DNA from: Hofstenia miamia
Taxonomy: Eukaryota > Xenacoelomorpha > Acoela
Direction: 5' to 3'
Assembly (NCBI GenBank): GCA_004352715.1
Contig: SCFE01000025.1
Span: 2,346,446-2,394,080, forward strand
DNA: 47,635 nt
The translations under genes were made by a program, and so were the position numbers. Position 1 is the first letter of the stretch; every line of letters starts with the position of its first letter. Below are positions 46,472 to 47,635 of this stretch, one piece after another. The notes beneath the pieces are model-generated. The model was not told where the DNA came from. It searched no databases and saw only the letters and a list, made by a program, of their open reading frames with translations.

Positions 46472-46905
46472 ATTCCTTATTAATTGATATTCTCACATGT
46501 GAAATAGATATCTGTATAGTTAGTGAAACTTGGTTTGACTGTCAAATATCTAAAAGTTTTCCTCAACTGGCTGGATATTTTTGTTTTAGAAAAGATCGGG
46601 AAATTTCGAATAAAAGGCACAGAGGTGGTGGTGTATGTATTTATGTTAAAAGCAATATTGAAAGTAATCTCGTAATATTTACTGAAGCAATTAATACAGA
46701 ATTATTGTGGATCAAAATACTGTTTAATAAGAAGTTAATGTATATTGCCGGATTGTATAATCCACCAAATTTAACNTTTTTATTATTGGTGGTGACTAAT
46801 GATCTCAATGTTGATGACCTGTCAAGTTCTATGTGTATGACAAAACTCAATCATAAAAATACAATGAAATTAAGAAACCTAGTAATGTTATAACCTCTCA
46901 TCCTA
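46472..46905. repeat. second, shortened copy of the endonuclease block with a lone N
   Basis: Same sequence as 45966-46471, except that about 80 bases after AATTTAAC are missing and replaced by a single N at 46776. GACTTTAATG is shortened to GACTAATG. The element reads on normally after 46905. Confidence 0.9.
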
Positions 46906-47635
46906 ATTTATATAAGAATTGTTATACATTTCAAACTGGGATTTCTACCGATCATCTTGGATTAATAACAGAACCTGCACTTATAACAGGTATACAAGAA
47001 GTGACAATTCCATTTCAAATTATTAATGGAAAAAATATTGAAAAACTAAACTGTTTAATGAATAATATAAATTTTAAAGAAATTGAAGAAATTATACGAT
47101 ACGATATTGATGAAGAGACTGCATTATTTTGGAGGACAATCAAGAGTTGCATTGACAGAGCAACCCCAATCATTAATGTTAAAATGACAAACAAGGGTCC
47201 AATTTTCATGACTCCTCAAATTAAATATTTATTGAGAAAAAAGAAGAAATTAATGCGTAAAAAACAATTTCATAGAGCAAATGAAATGTTTGAAAGAATT
47301 AATAAGGAAATTAAATGAAGTATTTCAAGTAAAAATCCAAAAAATTGTGGGCTTCTGTATATCAACTTATGGGACGCAATACACTATCAAAGATGAATAA
47401 AGAATTTGATGCAAATGAAAACAAAATGTTTACTAATATATCAAATGATTTGAATTACAAACAACCTAGAACTCCTAGTATAGATAGTGAAGAGATTCCA
47501 ACCCTAACAATGCATCAAGTATATCATGCATTGAGAAGTGTAAAAAAACAACAGGATACGACGGAATACCATATTGGTTTATTAAAAAATTTTCGTATAT
47601 AATTACACCAATAGTTCATTATATATTTACGGAAT
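46906..47635 (+). pseudogene. LINE ORF2 linker and start of reverse transcriptase (partial)
   Basis: After CYTFQTGISTDHLGLI, the end of the endonuclease, the linker reads KEIEEIIRYDIDEETALFW and ends at a stop near 47318 (RKKKKLMRKKQFHRANEMF). A new frame from 47345 reads WASVYQLMGRNTLSKMN, KEFDANENKMF and EIPTLTMHQVYHALRSVKKQ, the start of the RT region before motif 0/1. The catalytic core lies past the window end. At least one frame break separates the two parts. Confidence 0.72.

Larger units (their letters stand above)
44801..47635 (+). mobile_element. non-LTR retrotransposon with CCHC ORF1, endonuclease and RT start, cut by window end
   Basis: In order on the plus strand: broken ORF1 with a zinc-knuckle region, APE-type endonuclease, linker and the start of the RT domain. 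The element continues beyond the window. A roughly 500-bp duplication with a lone N at 46776 sits within its endonuclease. ORF1 has at least two frame breaks. The element differs from the PHD-type LINEs at 23-30 kb. Confidence 0.82.

Noticed and set aside
1-47635. Search for CRISPR arrays, phage or bacterial defence systems
   Set aside because: The sequence is clearly eukaryotic; no spaced direct repeats of that kind and no prokaryotic operons are present.

Overview
This is a window of an AT-rich (about 70% A+T by eye) animal genome. The evidence is eukaryotic multidomain genes (an ADAM-type metalloprotease and an MFSD9-like transporter), long (TA)n microsatellites, non-LTR retrotransposons of several clades, and piggyBac, Tc1 and hAT-like DNA transposons. 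I see no prokaryotic operons, CRISPR arrays, rRNA or tRNA genes. The species cannot be fixed from sequence alone; it looks like an invertebrate. Gene density is low and the window is mostly accessory DNA in different stages of decay.

Layout. 1-543: 3' end of a non-LTR element with a restriction-like endonuclease, ending in (AAT)n. 806-2455: long uninterrupted ADAM-like gene. 2684-2859: (TA)n around a sequencing gap, followed by a candidate exon. 3.1-12 kb: mostly unassignable AT-rich DNA with a 115-bp tandem duplication and a 282-bp duplicated block around a single N. 12.3-14.3 kb: LINE relic (minus). 14.4-15.5 kb: probable hAT relic. 17.7-20.8 kb: three diverged copies of one dispersed repeat. 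21.4-23.2 kb: long inverted repeat and related direct repeat. 23.4-27.4 kb: CR1/Jockey-like LINE (minus) with an intact PHD-finger ORF1 and a broken ORF2. 27.9-30.05 kb: second, more decayed LINE (plus). 30.7-31.1 kb: Tc1-like relic. 31.9-32.05 kb: MITE-like element. 32,500-35,147: complete piggyBac transposon with intact transposase. 37,893-39,056: MFSD9-like transporter. 39.5-41.0 kb: degenerate hAT-like transposon with terminal inverted repeats, seated in (TA)n. 43.9-44.7 kb: Tc1 pseudogene. 44.8-47.6 kb: another LINE, cut by the window end.

The two host genes have no evident functional link. The strongest single object is the piggyBac element: both TTAA sites, 13-bp TIRs, asymmetric subterminal repeats and an open 579-codon transposase are all visible. 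The most actionable technical point is that three isolated single-N positions (10322, 24328, 46776) lie in or next to direct duplications. These look like unmerged haplotypes or mis-joined contigs, not biology.
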